Of a stretch of DNA of 64,000 nucleotides, positions 16,839-25,238 are shown one piece after another. Origin of the DNA: Lutibacter sp. (GTDB lineage Bacteria; Bacteroidota; Bacteroidia; Flavobacteriales; Flavobacteriaceae); contig NVWM01000005.1 in assembly GCA_002733665.1 (NCBI GenBank), positions 43,727-107,726 on the forward strand, written 5' to 3'. The number at the start of each line of letters is the position of its first letter. Position 1 is the stretch's first letter. Below the pieces are notes generated by a model that did not search any database, was not told the DNA's origin, and worked only from the letters and a program-made list of their open reading frames with translations. The translations under genes were made by a program, and so were the position numbers.

Positions 16839-17302
16839 AATTTTAAAAGTATTATGAACTCGTTTATTTTAGCAATTTTTATTTTTTGATATTTAAAACA
16901 AACAAGCTCTGATTAAATTGTGTCCTCACTTTTTGTGAAAACAGCACATCAACTTTAATGTTATAATGTCGTATTATAATGTCAAATCGATGTCAATCAA
17001 ATAAATCTTCAGTACGTCTAGAATAAACGAATCAAAATTTGATATACTTTTTGTTTTTAGGTAAGATATTTTTTTGCATAGCCTCTTTATAACGAACTCT
17101 TTCTTATAGTTAGTATGTTTAAAATGTTAAATAATTCAAAAAACCAGCACATATTAGCACATACAGTATTTTAAAAACTCAAAAAAATAGAAGTTTTTGT
17201 ACACACTTACTTCACCTTTACTTCACCTTTACTCCATAGTTAGTTCATGTTTAGTTCACCAGAGTCCGTGTTTAGTTCACCAGAGTCTATGCAGAACTAA
17301 AA
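16839..17302. other. Intergenic region with short direct repeats
   Basis: About 460 AT-rich bases without a credible gene. Near its right end is a 19-base direct repeat (tgtttagttcaccagagtc at 17248-17266 and 17269-17287, one mismatch-free pair) and a shorter repeat of ttcacctttac just before it. Their role is unknown. Confidence 0.6.
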
Positions 17303-17330
17303 AAGCATCAATTCTTAGTTGATGCTTTTT
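17303..17330. terminator. Bidirectional terminator overlapping a stop codon
   Basis: AAGCATCAA pairs with TTGATGCTT around a 7-base loop, with A and T tracts on the two sides. The arm contains the TGA stop (17308-17310) of the TPR protein gene, so terminator and coding end are merged. Confidence 0.75.
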
Positions 17331-17880
17331 TCTTCTTCTTGTTCTTCTTATTTTTCTTCTTTTTTGAAGCCTTCTTTTTCTTAGGCATTTTATCTTTGAT
17401 ACGCTCTTTTGCAGCATTTAAAGTGTACATAAAGTCACTATTATAAGTATTATTTGTTGCTTTTTTGATATTCTTCAAAGCCTTTCCATACTGTTTTAAT
17501 TGATCATTCAAAATTGCTTTCTTAAAATAAAGCATACCCTTATCACTGCCTTTTACAGTCAATGCAAAATCTATAAAACGTGCTGCTTCTTCATAATGCT
17601 CGTTCCATAATAACACGTTGATATAATGTACATATACTTCAAAAGCATTGATATTTATTCCTAACACTTCCTTGTAATACCCAATCGCTTCATCATACTT
17701 ATACAACTTTTCTGCATACACTCTACCCATCAAAGTCAAAGCCATTGTGTTTTTATCGTCGTATGAGATAGCATAATTCAATGCTTCCATTGTTTGCGCT
17801 AAATCATAATCAAAAGAATCCAATGCTTTAAATACATAATTGTTTATTAGTGTTCCCATTTGTTTTTCTTTTTTTGTCAT
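17308..17880 (-). CDS. TPR protein with Lys-rich tail
   Basis: 190 residues. Tetratricopeptide-like helical pairs cover about residues 10-140 (ALTLMGRVYAEK, YDEAIGYYKEVL, YGKALKNIKKA), followed by a tail of almost only Lys, Ala, Ser and Asn. TPRs mediate protein contacts, and the basic tail could bind nucleic acid or the membrane. The first ATG (17880) lies inside a palindromic repeat, so the native start is more likely Met8 (MGTLINNYVF, 17859). It lies downstream of rtcB-prfH on the same strand. The specific function is unknown. Confidence 0.8.
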   Translation of the reverse strand: MTKKEKQMGTLINNYVFKALDSFDYDLAQTMEALNYAISYDDKNTMALTLMGRVYAEKLYKYDEAIGYYKEVLGININAFEVYVHYINVLLWNEHYEEAARFIDFALTVKGSDKGMLYFKKAILNDQLKQYGKALKNIKKATNNTYNSDFMYTLNAAKERIKDKMPKKKKASKKKKNKKNKKKKKASTKN

Positions 17881-17952
17881 TGCGAGAGAAATGAAGCAAT
17901 CTCATCCTATTAAAGAGATTACTTCTCCACCAAAGGCAGATCATAATGACGT
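17876..17952. repeat. Palindromic repeat, gtcattgcgag family
   Basis: It opens with gtcattgcgagag and closes with cataatgacg, with inner complementary parts gcaatctcat and agagattact. This is the common flavobacterial small palindrome pattern. It sits between prfH and the TPR gene and supplies the latter's most upstream ATG. Confidence 0.7.
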
Positions 17953-17953
17953 T

Positions 17954-18670
17954 TTATTCTAATTGTTTCCGCAAATCATTTCTTAACTGATTGCGCTTTG
18001 TTTTAAAAGATTTCGTTTTCTTTTTTTGTTTAAAATCTGAACCTGTAAATACTCGTATCGGATTCCCTCTTTCTAAATTCAAGTGGTTCTCCCATTGATT
18101 TTTTACAGCCTCTTTTAACTGATTTGTGTTGTGTTCTGTAATCTTTTCTTTCAATCGTTCTATCGCTATCTTTTTATTTTGATGCTGAGAACGGCTATCC
18201 ATCACCAACACTTGTATTCCTGTTGGTATATGTTTTGCTCTTATTGCAGAACTCACTTTGTTTACATGCTGTCCGCCAGCACCTGAACTACGGATGGCTT
18301 GGAATTGAAGCTGTTTTTCTATTGTCATTCCTGCGTAGGCAGGAATCTCATTCAATAAAGACTTTTGATTCAATTCATAGCATCCAATAAACCAATTCTT
18401 ACGTTTATTATATTTTCTGAATGTTGATGTTCCAATCCATTGAATTGAGCCCAACCAATCACTTAAAAACACTGGAAGTTGCTTCCCTTCTATTTCCAAA
18501 CTGACTGATTGTACTGTGCCGTTTTCTATTCCGTTTTCTTTATGAAGAATTTGATACTCAATCTTATTGTTTATCAACGCTTTTAAGAATAGTTTTAACA
18601 CCTTGGCAACAACCCAAGCACATTCTGCTGGTCCTCTTGCGGCAGTAAACTGTATTACTTTTCTATCCAT
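17954..18670 (-). CDS. prfH: Peptide chain release factor homologue PrfH, with in-frame repeat insertion
   Basis: 238 residues. The catalytic GGQ loop ([18 protein letters not shown], Gly132-Gln134) hydrolyses peptidyl-tRNA. PrfH lacks the codon-recognition domain of RF1/RF2. Established work links PrfH with RtcB2: PrfH releases the peptide from ribosomes cut in the decoding centre, and RtcB religates the 16S rRNA. Here rtcB lies directly upstream, one base away. Residues 107-116 ([10 protein letters not shown]) are the translation of a palindromic repeat inserted in frame before the GGQ domain, in what looks like a loop after WFIGCYEL. The protein may therefore still be functional. Confidence 0.9.
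   Translation of the reverse strand: MDRKVIQFTAARGPAECAWVVAKVLKLFLKALINNKIEYQILHKENGIENGTVQSVSLEIEGKQLPVFLSDWLGSIQWIGTSTFRKYNKRKNWFIGCYELNQKSLLNEIPAYAGMTIEKQLQFQAIRSSGAGGQHVNKVSSAIRAKHIPTGIQVLVMDSRSQHQNKKIAIERLKEKITEHNTNQLKEAVKNQWENHLNLERGNPIRVFTGSDFKQKKKTKSFKTKRNQLRNDLRKQLE
18323..18348. repeat. Palindromic repeat inside prfH
   Basis: ATTCCTGC and GCAGGAAT form a perfect 8-bp palindrome around a 4-base loop, preceded by tgtc. The same motif occurs between genes at 33223. Within prfH it keeps the reading frame. Confidence 0.8.
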
Positions 18671-18671
18671 T

Positions 18672-20063
18672 TTATGTATCCATTCTTACAATCTTTGGTG
18701 TAAATGTTCCTAACACTTCTACCAATTCTTGTTGGTTATTCATTACTTTTTTAATGTTTTTGTATGCCATTGGCGCTTCATCTATTCCGCCACCAATAAG
18801 GCTTACATCATTCATTTTTAACTGATGCTTCACATCACTTTTTGTAAACTTCTCTTTACATTTTCTACGAGAATACAAACGACCTGCTCCGTGTGAAGCC
18901 GAGTTTAAACTGTCTTCATTTCCTAAACCTCTCACAATATATCCTGGAGCCGTCATAGAACCTGGAATAATACCTAATTGCCCTTTATTGGCTGGTGTTG
19001 CTCCTTTTCTATGCACAATTCTTTCTACGCCGTTTACTTGCTCTTTCCAAGCAAAATTGTGATGGTTCTCAATCTTTGCGATTGCTTTTGTACCTAACAA
19101 CTTGCCTATTCGCTTATGTATATTATCGTGACAAGCCTTGGCATAATCGCCTGCTAAATTCATAGCCATCCAATATTCTTGTCCGTCATGCGTATTCAAA
19201 TCTAACCAAGCCAAATGCTGAACATTCTTTGGCAACGGACATTGTTTTGTTGCCAAATAGGTGTAGTGCTTCGCAATATTTGCACCTAAGCCTCTACTTC
19301 CACTATGAGTTAACAAGCCAACATACTCACCAACTGGCACATCAAACTCGTTGTTTGGTTCCGTAATATTTACAATACCAAACTCTACAAAATGATTTCC
19401 GCCTCCAGAAGTCCCTAATTGTTGATATGCTTTTGTCTTTAAGCGTTTCACTAAAGGAATATCATTAAACTCTGTACGCTCAAATATTTCATGATCATGC
19501 TTTTTATCATGTGTTTCTCGCATTCCGAACTTTGTATGTTCTGACAGCATATTTTCAAATTGTCCTCGCTTTCCTTTTAAATAAGATGCTTTTATCGGAT
19601 AGATTGTTAAACACATTCTACAACCAATATCTACACCAACTCCATAAGGTATTACAGCATTATCCGTAGCCAATACGCCACCAATTGGCAATCCATAACC
19701 AAAGTGAGCATCAGGCATTAAAGCGCCTTGTATTGCAATTGGCAATTTTAAAGCATCATACAATTGGTATTTTGCTTGCTCATCGATTTCGTTTTCCCCA
19801 TAGATAGAAAAAGGTACTCTCGTATTTCTCAATTGATGAAACTTTACTTCGACTGGTTTTACCAATCCTTCTGCAACTTTTCCCCAAATAGCATTCCCTT
19901 TAAACTTTTCAGGTGCTAACAGCACTTCTTTCGCTTCTTCTAAGATGCGCTCTTTCTTTTCTCTCTTGCGATATCTATTGATTTGACCTAAGGCAATATT
20001 TATGCTATTGTTCTTTGGAAAGCCTAATTTTATTAGATCTTTTCCTTTTAATTTATTTCCCAT
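18672..20063 (-). CDS. rtcB: RNA-splicing ligase RtcB (RtcB2-type, linked to PrfH)
   Basis: 463 residues. RtcB joins RNA 2',3'-cyclic phosphate (or 3'-phosphate) ends to 5'-OH ends using GTP and Mn2+. Visible motifs are GVDIGCRM with the metal-binding Asp and Cys, [27 protein letters not shown], the [11 protein letters not shown] segment, and ASHGAGR, where the His is guanylylated in characterised RtcB. A substantial N-terminal extension (about 60 residues) precedes the conserved core. Its one-base spacing from prfH supports joint action in repairing cleaved rRNA after toxin attack. Confidence 0.95.
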   Translation of the reverse strand: MGNKLKGKDLIKLGFPKNNSINIALGQINRYRKREKKERILEEAKEVLLAPEKFKGNAIWGKVAEGLVKPVEVKFHQLRNTRVPFSIYGENEIDEQAKYQLYDALKLPIAIQGALMPDAHFGYGLPIGGVLATDNAVIPYGVGVDIGCRMCLTIYPIKASYLKGKRGQFENMLSEHTKFGMRETHDKKHDHEIFERTEFNDIPLVKRLKTKAYQQLGTSGGGNHFVEFGIVNITEPNNEFDVPVGEYVGLLTHSGSRGLGANIAKHYTYLATKQCPLPKNVQHLAWLDLNTHDGQEYWMAMNLAGDYAKACHDNIHKRIGKLLGTKAIAKIENHHNFAWKEQVNGVERIVHRKGATPANKGQLGIIPGSMTAPGYIVRGLGNEDSLNSASHGAGRLYSRRKCKEKFTKSDVKHQLKMNDVSLIGGGIDEAPMAYKNIKKVMNNQQELVEVLGTFTPKIVRMDT

Positions 20064-20169
20064 GATTTAATTTTGAGATGTTTAATTCTATGGAACTCAA
20101 CTTTTGGTTGATTCCATAACTTTTAAATCTTACTTCGGAAAGTCTTTAGGAAATGATAGCCATAAAAAA

Positions 20170-20202
20170 AGTCCGAAACTTTATAACTTCGGACTTTTCA
20201 TA
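20170..20202. terminator. Strong hairpin with flanking A and T tracts
   Basis: AGTCCGAA pairs with TTCGGACT around a 10-base loop. Read on the - strand it is followed by seven T residues, so it would end a - strand transcript starting near 20336. Confidence 0.7.
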
Positions 20203-20215
20203 TATATAGTGTTTG

Positions 20216-20302
20216 CTATTTATAATAGTGAAAGTCGCGAAGTAAACAATAAAAAGAACCTAGTTCTCCTTGTATGTTTTTGTTTGATTGATAATTTAAC
20301 AT
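20216..20302 (-). CDS. Candidate 28-residue small ORF
   Basis: An ATG at 20302 opens a 28-codon frame (begins MLNYQSNKN, ends FHYYK) ending in TAG at 20216-20218. It lies between a good promoter match (20343-20373) and the hairpin terminator at 20170, so the span is organised like a self-contained transcription unit. The peptide itself has no recognisable family. The unit may equally be a non-coding RNA. Confidence 0.3.
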   Translation of the reverse strand: MLNYQSNKNIQGELGSFYCLLRDFHYYK

Positions 20303-20342
20303 TGTACTTCGTTTTAAATATTATTGTTGCTTTATTGCGATG

Positions 20343-20373
20343 CAAACTTAGAATGTATTTTTTAATTACACAA
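20343..20373 (-). promoter_or_regulatory. Bacteroidota-type promoter for a short transcript
   Basis: On the - strand TAAGTTTG (20350-20343) matches TAnnTTTG exactly, and TTG lies 20 bases upstream (20373-20371) as a -33 element. No large gene follows; the next feature is the 28-codon frame and a terminator. Confidence 0.55.
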
Positions 20374-20545
20374 CAAAATATTAATATTATTTTATTGATA
20401 ATCAATTAGTTATATTGAGTTTAGATAGTAGAATTCTTGTCCGCTTATGAGCAGATATTTCGAGTTTAGATAACTCTTTGAATTCTTGATATGTAGCTAA
20501 AACTTACACGATGTTTAAGCATCCATTGGTTTTAAAAATAATTAT

Positions 20546-20583
20546 AAAAAAAAGCGTCCAAAATTTAATTTTGGACGCTTTTA
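20546..20583 (-). terminator. Strong rho-independent terminator
   Basis: AAAGCGTCCAAAATT pairs with AATTTTGGACGCTTT, followed on the - strand by eight T residues. It closes the short unit that starts near 20700. Confidence 0.75.
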
Positions 20584-20604
20584 CTATATTTTAAAAGTTT
20601 TCAC

Positions 20605-20667
20605 CTAGAACATCGACCTAAAAAGTCGCAGTTTAGCGCCCGTTTTATGTGATTTATATATGTTCAT
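20605..20667 (-). CDS. Candidate 20-residue basic small ORF
   Basis: ATG at 20667 to TAG at 20605-20607 encodes a basic peptide (MNIYKSHKTG... ending RSMF). A near-consensus -7 element, CATATTTG (20713-20706), lies about 40 bases upstream, and a strong terminator follows the stop. The arrangement mirrors the neighbouring 28-codon unit. It could be a leader-like peptide gene or a small RNA; I do not recognise it. Confidence 0.3.
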   Translation of the reverse strand: MNIYKSHKTGAKLRLFRSMF

Positions 20668-20748
20668 TGTTATTACTTTTTGTTTTTTAATTGTTTATTG
20701 TGGTGCAAATATGCGTTAAATTATTTAAAATTCAGAAAATAAGGACAT

Positions 20749-20780
20749 AAAAAAAGCCCATCGTAATTGATGGGCTTTTA
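20749..20780 (-). terminator. Terminator of the cold-shock gene
   Basis: AGCCCATC pairs with GATGGGCT around a 6-base loop, with a seven-A run that becomes T residues on the - strand, about 25 bases after the csp stop codon. Confidence 0.8.
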
Positions 20781-20800
20781 AATAACTTAAAGTATATGTC

Positions 20801-20992
20801 TTAGATTACTTTTACGTTTACCGCATTTAATCCTTTGTTACCTTCTTGTAATTCAAATTCTACTTTGTCACCTTCATTAATCTCATCGATTAATCCTGAA
20901 ATGTGTACGAAGTGATCTTTTTCAACTCCTTCTTCTGTAATAAAACCGAATCCTTTTGATTGGTTGAAAAACTTTACTGTTCCTGTGTTCAT
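20801..20992 (-). CDS. Cold-shock domain protein (CspA family)
   Basis: 63 residues, the classic single cold-shock domain. RNP1 is KGFGFI and RNP2 is HFVHIS, and the N-terminal MNTGTVKFFN and the ending GLNAVNVKVI are typical. Such proteins bind single-stranded RNA or DNA and melt RNA structure at low temperature or in stationary phase. The AT-rich upstream region of about 200 bases could hold a long regulated leader. A second cold-shock-domain protein is at 54528. Confidence 0.95.
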   Translation of the reverse strand: MNTGTVKFFNQSKGFGFITEEGVEKDHFVHISGLIDEINEGDKVEFELQEGNKGLNAVNVKVI

Positions 20993-21210
20993 TTTAATGT
21001 ATTTAATTATAATAATTATTAATGTTTTTAATAATTACTAAGTAGTATTCAAAGATGATGCCAAAGATTATATAATGCCTACCAACCTATTGGTTGTTGA
21101 TGATGCGATTCTTTGAAAAAATAATAAAGTAATTATCAAAAATCTGCCAATTAAATACTGAATTTTTTTATTTACTGATTTATGTCATATTATTTAGCAA
21201 TGTTTATTAA

Positions 21211-21218
21211 TAATTTTG
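21211..21218 (+). promoter_or_regulatory. -7 promoter element of the 44-residue membrane protein
   Basis: TAATTTTG matches TAnnTTTG exactly and lies 30 bases before the ATG at 21249. A clear -33 element is not visible. Confidence 0.45.
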
Positions 21219-21248
21219 CATTAATAAATAATAGTAAAACTTTAGAAT

Positions 21249-21383
21249 ATGATATCTCAAAACATTGCATTAGCCAACTGGAATACAGGAGTAATATTTA
21301 TCGGTGTTTTTGTTGTAGTTTGTTTAGTGCTTATAGGTTTTTCAGTGAAATTTGTGTTATATAATGACAGGGAAAATGACTAA
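21249..21383 (+). CDS. Small single-pass membrane protein, 44 residues
   Basis: ATG at 21249 to TAA at 21381-21383. The product starts MISQNIALANWNTGV and has one hydrophobic helix (about 15-35, FIGVFVVVCLVLIGF) and a charged tail ending NDREND. An exact TAnnTTTG element lies 30 bases upstream. The gene is convergent with the SDR gene, separated by one base. Its size and layout fit a small accessory membrane protein; the function is unknown. Confidence 0.55.
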   Translation: MISQNIALANWNTGVIFIGVFVVVCLVLIGFSVKFVLYNDREND

Positions 21384-21384
21384 C

Positions 21385-22935
21385 CTACCAATCAATAGGT
21401 CTATAGTCTTTTAAGAATTTTCCACACCAATGTTTCCCTGTGTTAATACCATCTAATAATGGGTCCATGACACGTGCTGCTCCATCTACAATGTCTAATG
21501 GCGGTTGAAAATCGTGTACTTCTTGTTTCATTTTAGATAATTCTGCAGGATCTTCATCGGTAACCCATCCTGTATCAACAGCATTCATATAAATACCGCT
21601 TTTTGCCAATTCACCTGAAGCAGTATGTGTTAACATATTTAAGGCAGCCTTCGCCATATTTGTATGCGGATGACGAGATTCTTTGAAAAAACGATGGAAC
21701 TTCCCTTCCATTGCACTTACATTGATGATATGTTTTTTTCCTGTATCATCCTTCTTCATCAATTCTGCCAAACGATTACACAATACAAATGGTGCAACTG
21801 AATTGACCAACTGCACTTCTATCATTTCCGTAGTTTCTATTGCACCTAATTTTAAACGCCAACTGTTTGTCTTACGCAAATCTACTTGTTGTAAATCGGC
21901 ATCTAATTCCCCTTCTGGAAATACTTCTTGTGCTACTAATGTAGTATCAAAACTATAAGGAATTTGAGATAATTTTGCCGAGGCTCTTAATCCAATTCCT
22001 GGTTCTGGTCCATGCCACGTTACAGGCATATTTTTATTTGGCGATGCTGCTGATGTCAATGACTTTAATTCGTCCAAACAACTTGTATGATCTGATAATA
22101 AATTCTGAACTGCTTTTGATTGTGATGCAATTGGCAGTTCCTCATTAGCCATCATATGTGCATAAAAACCTGAAGGTCTTCGTACAGTTTGAGCAGCATT
22201 GTTAATCAGAATATCTAAACGCTCGTACTTCTGCTCTATATAATTACAGAAAATCTCAACACTTGGGATATGTCGTAAGTCAAGTCCGTGAATATGTAAT
22301 CTATCTTTCCATTGACTATAATCATCTTCTTTGGCAAATCGTATTGCAGAATCTACAGGAAAACGTGTTGTTGCAACAACGGTTGCTCCTCCTCTTAAAA
22401 GCATTAAAGTAATATGATATCCGATTTTTAAACGCGAACCTGTTATAACGGCAATTTGACCGTTTACATCGGCTGTTTGAAAACGTTTTGCGTAGTTGAA
22501 ATCACCACATTCTGTACACATGGTATCATAAAAATGATGTAATTTGGTAAATAAGGCTTTACAAACATAGCAATTTCTAGGTGATGCTAATTCTGGTAAG
22601 TCTTTACTTTCTAGTGTTGCTGCAGGTAATAATTTTGGTGCAACAAATATATGTGCTTCACGTGCACTACGTATTCCTGTTATTTTACGTGCATGTCTAT
22701 CTCTAGCTGCTTTCTTACGTTTTTCGTTCTTCTTTGCATCTTTTTTTCTACGAGCAAACTCTTCACGAGAAGGTCTTGAAAATTGTCCTGCAAGTTTGAT
22801 TAGAGCTGTTCTTTTTTCTTTTGGAATATCAAATATTTGATTGGTATCAGAAACCAAACTTTCTAGCGTATCAATACACGCATCTATTTGCTTTTGACTT
22901 ACAATCTCAACTTCATTTTCTTTCTTTGATTCCAT
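21385..22935 (-). CDS. Atypical SDR-family protein with N-terminal CxxC pairs
   Basis: 516 residues, much longer than a usual SDR (about 250). Residues 60-95 are strongly basic. Cys122-x2-Cys125 and Cys140-x2-Cys143 form a likely zinc-binding pair (NCYVC, MCTEC). The Rossmann part begins with [10 protein letters not shown] (about 163-172) and has [10 protein letters not shown], as in NAD(P)-binding SDRs. The catalytic Ser is in NVSA (Ser407) and Lys429 is in HTNMAKAAL, but the Tyr of YxxxK is replaced by Thr425. It may bind nucleotide without classical dehydrogenase chemistry, or use another residue. Its substrate is unknown. Confidence 0.85.
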   Translation of the reverse strand: MESKKENEVEIVSQKQIDACIDTLESLVSDTNQIFDIPKEKRTALIKLAGQFSRPSREEFARRKKDAKKNEKRKKAARDRHARKITGIRSAREAHIFVAPKLLPAATLESKDLPELASPRNCYVCKALFTKLHHFYDTMCTECGDFNYAKRFQTADVNGQIAVITGSRLKIGYHITLMLLRGGATVVATTRFPVDSAIRFAKEDDYSQWKDRLHIHGLDLRHIPSVEIFCNYIEQKYERLDILINNAAQTVRRPSGFYAHMMANEELPIASQSKAVQNLLSDHTSCLDELKSLTSAASPNKNMPVTWHGPEPGIGLRASAKLSQIPYSFDTTLVAQEVFPEGELDADLQQVDLRKTNSWRLKLGAIETTEMIEVQLVNSVAPFVLCNRLAELMKKDDTGKKHIINVSAMEGKFHRFFKESRHPHTNMAKAALNMLTHTASGELAKSGIYMNAVDTGWVTDEDPAELSKMKQEVHDFQPPLDIVDGAARVMDPLLDGINTGKHWCGKFLKDYRPIDW

Positions 22936-22953
22936 ATAATAATATTAAGTCTG

Positions 22954-22961
22954 CAAATATA
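22954..22961 (-). promoter_or_regulatory. -7 promoter element of the SDR gene
   Basis: TATATTTG on the - strand is an exact TAnnTTTG match 18 bases before the start codon. Confidence 0.5.
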
Positions 22962-23000
22962 CTTTTTATCAATGCACAACCTTATAAAAAACAAATTTAA

Positions 23001-23100
23001 GATTCTTCAGTCATACTTCCTTCAGAATGACAAACGAAATGTCATTTCGACAGAATGAGGCACGAATGACGAGAAATCTCATAGTATTTAGAGGTTTCTC
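23001..23100. repeat. Palindromic repeat cluster, gtcatttcga family
   Basis: It contains gtcatttcgacagaatgag, gacgagaaatctcat and gaggtttctc, complementary halves of a common flavobacterial intergenic palindrome. It lies between the divergent SDR gene and the secreted-protein gene. A related copy is at 24642. Confidence 0.65.
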
Positions 23101-23162
23101 AATTATTTTCACCAACTTTGAGATATCAAAATAATTGAATTTTTTAAAATATTTAAAGTCTT

Positions 23163-23783
23163 ATGAAAAAATTATTGCTTCTTATTTTTCTTATTTCCAG
23201 TTTTACTTATTCACAAACAACTACCAAAGACGGGATTCAAATTTCTGTGAAAAAATCAAAATTAGTTGATAATGTGAGTGTTTTTGGAATAAGGCAACTT
23301 AAAATAACTAACGACAAACTGAGAAAAGTAATGATTAAGACCAAAATAAAGTCAAATGCTAATAATAAAACAAAATTAAGTGCCTTTTCACTCCTAGATA
23401 CTAAAAATAATATTCGTTATAGATTAGCAGATTACAAAGGTTATAGAGGTATTATAGGTTACCCAGAATTAATTCCACGACTAAAAATTGAACTTTTTGA
23501 TAAGAAAGGTAAGCCGTTAGAATTTGCACCGATTTTTGACAAAACGGAAAAAGATTATTTCAATGTTTTTGACATAAAGGGTTATAGGAATTTAGAGATA
23601 CCCATTAATTTTGGTACTAAAAAAGTTCCTAATCTGAGTATTGTTTATTTTGGAGAAACAAGATATGAAAAATATACAGCTGAATTATTCTTCCCTCTTT
23701 TAGTAGAAAATATTAATTTAGAATATGTATTATTCTACAAAGATGAAAAAATATCAAATATAAAATTTTCGCAAAATAATTAA
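23163..23783 (+). CDS. Secreted protein of unknown function
   Basis: 206 residues with a classic signal peptide (MKKLLLLIFLISSFTYSQ) and a predicted cleavage near residue 18. The mature part is a basic, beta-rich domain (MIKTKIKSNANNKTKLS, NLSIVYFGETRYEKYTAELF). A periplasmic or exported location is predicted. It lies 34 bases upstream of the DUF1853 gene on the same strand. No family is recognised. Confidence 0.75.
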   Translation: MKKLLLLIFLISSFTYSQTTTKDGIQISVKKSKLVDNVSVFGIRQLKITNDKLRKVMIKTKIKSNANNKTKLSAFSLLDTKNNIRYRLADYKGYRGIIGYPELIPRLKIELFDKKGKPLEFAPIFDKTEKDYFNVFDIKGYRNLEIPINFGTKKVPNLSIVYFGETRYEKYTAELFFPLLVENINLEYVLFYKDEKISNIKFSQNN

Positions 23784-23817
23784 GTGTTCACTGTAGTGAT
23801 AAATCAAATGTGAGCGA

Positions 23818-24630
23818 ATGGACACTACATCAAAAAACATACAAGCACAATACCAAGGATATTTGCACACACCAATGTTATGGAAAAACAGCATGTTTGG
23901 CTTAAAACAGTTTGAGTTTTCTACTGACAAAGAAACTGTTTTTAATGAATCTATTCCTGAAAATTTACGATTAGGAAAGCGTGTAGAACGGTTTGTAAGT
24001 TCAGAACTCCAGCAAAACAAAGATGTTACAGTTCTTTTAGAAAATGCGCAAGTTCAAAACGAAAAGATAACTGTTGGCGAAATTGATTGTATTTTAAAAC
24101 TCAACAATATTCCTATTCACTTAGAAATTATTTACAAGTTTTATTTGTTTGATGAGCGTATTGGTACTACTGAAATTGAGCATTGGATTGGTCCAAACAG
24201 AAATGATAGTTTGCTTAAAAAACTCACCAAATTAAAAGAAAAGCAACTTCCTCTACTCTACAATCCGCTAACAAAACCATTATTAGACAATCTACATTTA
24301 AAAGCCGATGAAGTACAACAACTAGTTTGTTTTAAGGCTCAGTTATTTGTTCCGTATCAAAAGGAAGTTGAATTTAAAGAATTAAACAAAGATTGTGTAA
24401 ACGGATTTTATGTGCAACTCTCTGAAATAAATCAATTTACAGATTGCAAATTTTATATTCCGTCTAAAATAAATTGGTTGTTAGAAGTTCAAACTCAAGT
24501 AAATTGGTTGAATTACAAATCTTTTTCAGAAAAGATTACAACTATTATTAATGAAAAAACTTCTCCATTATGCTGGATTAAATTTCCAAAAGGAAACATT
24601 CAGAAGTTTTTTGTTGTTTGGTGGAAATAA
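23818..24630 (+). CDS. DUF1853 family protein
   Basis: 270 residues, no signal peptide. Motifs that fit DUF1853 are LGKRVERFVSSELQ, VGEIDCILK (the GE-D core), LEIIYKFYLFD, EHWIGPNRNDSLLKKL and a C-terminal CWIKFPKGNIQKFFVVWW. The GE(I/L)D and E-x-K pattern recalls the PD-(D/E)xK nuclease-like core, but no activity is established. It lies close behind a secreted-protein gene and ahead of a palindromic repeat. Confidence 0.85.
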   Translation: MDTTSKNIQAQYQGYLHTPMLWKNSMFGLKQFEFSTDKETVFNESIPENLRLGKRVERFVSSELQQNKDVTVLLENAQVQNEKITVGEIDCILKLNNIPIHLEIIYKFYLFDERIGTTEIEHWIGPNRNDSLLKKLTKLKEKQLPLLYNPLTKPLLDNLHLKADEVQQLVCFKAQLFVPYQKEVEFKELNKDCVNGFYVQLSEINQFTDCKFYIPSKINWLLEVQTQVNWLNYKSFSEKITTIINEKTSPLCWIKFPKGNIQKFFVVWWK

Positions 24631-24641
24631 ATATAATCAGA

Positions 24642-24724
24642 TGTCATTCTGAATGAAATGAAGAATCTTGTATATATTAAATGAGATTTCTCGTCGCTCA
24701 TACTTCACTCTGTCGAAATGACAC
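24642..24724. repeat. Palindromic repeat, gtcattctga / gtcgaaatgac family
   Basis: It starts with atgtcattctgaatg, contains gagatttctcgtcgctca and ends with tgtcgaaatgacact. Its ends are inverted relative to each other. It is the same family as the cluster at 23001 and sits between convergent genes. Confidence 0.65.
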
Positions 24725-24754
24725 TTGTATTAAAAAGTTTAAGTTAAAATACTA

Positions 24755-25218
24755 CTATTCAAATAAAGCAGCTAAAAATTCTGCTACACAAGCAGGTTTT
24801 TCTTGGCCTTTTATTTCTATAGTACAATTAAAAGTAACTTTAATTCCGTTACCTCTTAAGTCCACTATTTCTTTAATAGAATTAGCATTCTTAATTCACT
24901 ATTTACAGGTACAGGACTTGGAAAACGAACTTTATTCAGCCCATAATTCAATCCCATTTTAATACTTTCAATAGCAAACGTTTCTTCCAACATTCTTGAA
25001 ACCATAGAAACAGACATAAACCCATGAGCTACAGTGCTTTTAAATGGAGATTCATTTTTTGCTCTATCTTCATCCACATGAATCCACTGCTTATCCAACG
25101 TAGCATTTGCAAAATCATTAATCATTTGTTGGTTAATTGTATACCAATTTCCTTCAGGTAATTGTTTGCCAACCATTGATTTAAATTCGCTGATGTTTTC
25201 AAAAATAAGTTTTTCCAA
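24755..25218 (-). pseudogene. MaoC-like (R)-specific enoyl-CoA hydratase, frameshifted
   Basis: The intact N-terminal part (117 residues from 25218) has the hot-dog hydratase signature, DFANATLDKQWIHVD with the catalytic Asp and His, then TVAHGFMSVS. At about 24886 the frame breaks. The next frame continues the family's C-terminus without a gap (ANSIKEIVDLRGNGIKV, then ACVAEFLAALFE) to a stop at 24755. A single-base deletion or sequencing error explains this. The enzyme would hydrate trans-2-enoyl-CoA to (R)-3-hydroxyacyl-CoA. It lies downstream of the two helicase genes. If the shift is real, the truncated product lacks the last strands of the fold. Confidence 0.85.
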
Positions 25219-25238
25219 AGTATTTTTTTTTGTAATCT

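Noticed and set aside
17248-17287. Start of a CRISPR-like repeat (19-base unit)
   Set aside because: Only two copies, 2 bases apart, with no spacers of CRISPR length and no cas genes.
20104-20409. + strand open frame of 101 codons
   Set aside because: It runs through the strong hairpin terminator at 20170 and has no sensible composition; the - strand promoter and small unit explain the region better.
21182-21364. + strand frame of 60 codons
   Set aside because: It overlaps, in another frame, the 44-residue membrane protein whose hydrophobic helix and promoter are clear.
24681-24962. + strand frame of 93 codons
   Set aside because: It is antisense to the frameshifted MaoC gene and starts in a palindromic repeat.
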